From Phymatolithon calcareum (lineage: Eukaryota; Rhodophyta; Florideophyceae; Hapalidiales), in assembly GCA_977006965.1 (NCBI GenBank), contig OZ345367.1, positions 1,488,001-1,552,000 on the forward strand: 64,000 bases of DNA, written 5' to 3'. The notes below the pieces were generated by a model, which had not been told where the DNA came from, searched no databases, and was given only the letters and a program-made list of their open reading frames with translations. A program made the translations under genes and the position numbers. Numbering within the stretch: position 1 is the stretch's first letter; each line of letters opens with the position of its first letter. Shown here one piece after another: positions 61,190 through 64,000 of this stretch.

Positions 61190-63100
61190 GCCGTAATCGA
61201 ATTGTTGACGAAGGTCCAGTGAACGAGGGCAAGCTATTCTCCACGGTGAACAAGGTGAAACAGCTCTGTTAGAACTTGACGCGGTATGGAAGAAGGCTCA
61301 ACCGGCAAATGAACGTGTGGAAATAGCTCTCGTTGCCCTTTCCATGAGTATTGATGACAGGATGCCATGTGACGAATACATTTCGCATTTTTATGAGCTC
61401 CCGCGAAGTTCTCAGGCAGCAGGCGTTGAGCATTCTGGCCAAGTACGTTGGCATCGAAAGTGAATCTGTTCATGCATCAAGCGACACTTGGACGGCATTT
61501 CGAGACATCTTGGATGTGTGGGCTGGACTGCCATTGGCATTAGGTGCTGCTCGGACCAATCTGCGCATCTTTATCGAGAAAAAGAGGTGGAAGCGTTTGT
61601 AAGTGGGTAGTAATCTATACGCATGAGCTGAAAGAAAACATCGAAAATATAGGAGACGAAATTGGTCATGAGTACCGGGGACTGAGAGCTGTGGTTCACA
61701 CCAGTTCTCGGCATTGCGAAATGTGGGCGTGTGCACCAAAGGTCGGAGCAAATTTGGAAGTTTCGCAAGCAAGCTTGGATTTATCGGACATTCCTGAAAC
61801 GTTTGTGGTAGACAGAAGAGCGAGCGACTTATGTTTAAACTTTCAACTATGCACCCAGGTTCGCGGCGCGGGCACGCAACGCCAGCGCATGAGGTTGACG
61901 GACTGGCACTAGATAATCCTGCGCATGAAGAAGCAAAGGCAATGTATATGGAAAGTTATCTTGCTTCTCTGGGCTTGCACGGTTCCTCGACGGATCGATG
62001 CGGAAAGCGCGTGGTAACGTGCTGCATTGAAATACGCATAATTGCCTCGATTAATGGGATTGTGAAATTTTACCCAAGTATGGATACTCGGAAAAGAACC
62101 TCGCTCGACACTGGGCAATGAGCGAACGCTGTCAACAGGACTTGTAGCTGTCGAATGTACGTTGGTCGAGGCGGCGAATGACGGTTGCAGGAATAGTCGG
62201 TCTGCGGGACCATTTTTATGAATTATCGCACTTTAGTGGGAGAGCTACTGGGTCTTACGCAGTGCGCAGCGCCCTCGAAGAAAGTTGCGCGAACATCAAG
62301 AAGAGTGTACATGCAACTCCGTTTGAAATGTACCGTCGGTTGCAATCGAATTGCGCATCTTCAGAGTTTGTGCAGCGCTTCCTGTCAAGAGTGTAGATGC
62401 ATGTTCCTAAGCCGCTCTATGTTACGAAGGAAGAGCTGCCATGGAGGCTTGATGTCAGACAACTCTTCCGTATCGCCTTCGAGAAACGGGTTAAAGCCAT
62501 TTGTTTCAGGGAAGAAAAATGCAATTGCAGTCTTACAAGGCGACAAATTCCAAGTTTCGATTAGCAAGCGATGTGCACTGTGCACAAGCTGAAGGGTAAT
62601 GACGACTTAATATTCAGTGTCGCAATGACCAAGGATGAAAGTGTAATTGTTTCTGGATCTGGTTACGAAACCGCTCTTGTGTGGCATGGACACACAGGAT
62701 AAGGCGTGCAGAAACACGACCGTGGACTCGAGGATTTTGTCATCTGTGTTTCAATGAGCACGGACGGAAGTCTCATTGTTTCGGGATATGGTGACGGAAC
62801 TTTTCGTGTGTGAAATGGGCAGAGCGGACAACGCGTGCTTGAACCACGCCTTGGGCACGAGGATGATGTCGACTGCGTTACAAAAGCATGGATGGAATAC
62901 CAATTGTTTCGGGATATGGTGACGAACTGTTCGTGTGTGGGATGGGAAGAGCGGACAATGCGTGCTGGAACCACTCCGTGGACACGAGGATGGTACGACC
63001 TGCGCTGCAATAAGTTCGGATGGAAGTTGCATTGTTTCGGCATATGTGGCGAAACTGTTCATGAGTTCGATGGACAGAGCGGAGAATGATACGAGATCAG
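61190..63100 (+). pseudogene. NB-ARC/WD40 (NLR- or APAF1-like) remnant
   Basis: At 61351-61602 the frame reads SSREVLRQQA ... WTAFRDILDVWAGLPLALGA, with the GLPLAL motif of NB-ARC ATPases. Following frames carry a winged-helix-like segment (NIGDEIGHEYRGLRAVVHTS). From 62617 three WD40-type units appear: DESVIVSGSGYETALVW, TDGSLIVSGYGDGTFRV and SGQCVLEPLRGHEDGTTC with SSDGSCIVS. NB-ARC plus WD40 proteins are signalling switches of cell death or immunity in animals and some protists. Stops and frameshifts separate all parts and the P-loop is not recognised, so the gene is dead or badly assembled. Its ends are approximate. Confidence 0.6.
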
Positions 63101-64000
63101 TTGGGGTGCAAAGGCGTCTCTCGAAAACCATTGGGTGACATTGGGCCGTCGTGATTGTCTCTGGTATGGCTCGGGCAGGTTGAAGGCTATCGTCGGCGAA
63201 GGGCGCATGATTGAGCGAAGTGAACTGGCCTCGCACGCCAGCGGCGGGGTTATGAGGCTGAGCGTTGACTACATTCAACGTTCTATTCTAGGTGAACTCT
63301 AACTATTTCTGGTCACAGGATTCACTAAGAAATACAAAAAGCCTGCGTCAACCCATTACACAGCACCGCAACTCATCATGCTGGTGGCACGCAATGCCAA
63401 ATGCCGCGCCACGTTTCGAACGCGCGAGTCGTCACTTCCGGAAGTCATGCATGAGGCCTTAATTCGTGCCGTAAATGAGCCACGTTGTCAAAACATACCT
63501 TACACTTCACTATCTGAGGCTCATTTACCGGAACAGTTGTGCTTTTCTCGCCACCGGCAGCATGTTCTCGGTCCCTACCATTGCATCAGCCTCCGCCAAA
63601 CTTCCACGACCGTCTCTCGTCGCTGGTAGTGAGAAGAGGTGTTACGGCTTGTGGTGCAATAGTGGCCACACACGTGGCTGCTAAATTGGTCAACTTATCT
63701 CAACATCATAATTGTATTTGAAAATTTTTACTGAAATTAAAGCACCATGACACCCAAGAGATATAAATGGGTGCCCTCCAGCTTTTTTGAGAGACATAGC
63801 AAGGGCGGCCGAATCTCTGACCGTCAGGGTGTGGCCTCGTTTTTGCTTCACAACGTACCCGCCCGCACCTCTACCGCGCACCCACGAAACCGCACAACAC
63901 AGCATTTCGTCTCGGCACTATTCTTCCAGTCTTCCTCAGGGCGCCCTGCTCGCGGTCGGGGATCTGTTTGAGGTACCCTATGTGGGGTACTCATTCCCCA
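63101..64000. other. non-coding with a small inverted repeat
   Basis: GTAAATGAGCC near 63471 and GGCTCATTTAC near 63519 form 11-bp arms. A short ORF at 63747-63971 starts near an AGATATAAATG context, but no product is recognised. Confidence 0.35.

Overview
The window is eukaryotic nuclear DNA packed with transposable elements and decaying genes. LTR retrotransposons (Ty1/copia and Ty3/gypsy), a non-LTR reverse transcriptase, pogo, piggyBac-like, PIF/Harbinger and hAT elements, an FG nucleoporin, a REV3 polymerase fragment, dynamin-like GTPases and an NB-ARC/WD40 remnant all rule out a bacterial or organellar origin. Few spliceosomal introns are visible and coding genes sit close together between transposon blocks. 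This would fit a red seaweed of the Chondrus type, but that placement is inference and no marker gene proves it.

Layout. 26-8502: one apparently intact copia element with 800-bp LTRs that look identical, a 1955-codon gag-pol ORF and a 5-bp target duplication (ATTTT). 8503-12100: a possible two-exon gene, a broken tyrosine-aminotransferase-type gene, a zinc-ribbon hypothetical gene and a strong hairpin. 13166-13466: a hAT-like MITE. 13827-17053: an FG-nucleoporin-like pseudogene. 17130-20459: a mosaic of a 52-bp tandem repeat, a LINE-type RT fragment, a REV3 fragment and a gypsy fragment. 20587-25563: a degenerate copia element on the minus strand, followed by more copia debris. 26874-28787: a pogo-type transposon with an uninterrupted transposase ORF. 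28907-35898: a diverged solo LTR, a TATA/heat-shock-like promoter patch, a hAT relic and mostly non-coding DNA.

35899-46693 is the most distinctive block. Two nearly identical dynamin-like GTPase genes on the minus strand flank a plus-strand locus in which a second kind of dynamin-like GTPase is followed by helical sequence and a patatin-like phospholipase with an intact Ser-Asp dyad. The locus looks like one GTPase-patatin gene broken by one in-frame stop and one frame change, or two to three adjacent genes. The dynamin gene and about 0.6 kb upstream of it form a segmental duplication. The left copy is about 2 kb (35956-37935). The right copy (45399-53744) is stretched to over 8 kb by an internally deleted piggyBac-like element, a 4.35-kb PIF/Harbinger element with Myb-like and transposase ORFs and a 3-bp AGT duplication, and a 280-bp insertion.

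53745-64000: small fold-back elements, a Tigger/pogo-like non-autonomous element, hypothetical genes and, at 61190-63100, an NB-ARC plus WD40 (NLR/APAF1-like) pseudogene. Host genes here repeatedly show stops and frameshifts. Whether all are true decay, rather than partly assembly error or unrecognised introns, needs reads and transcripts.
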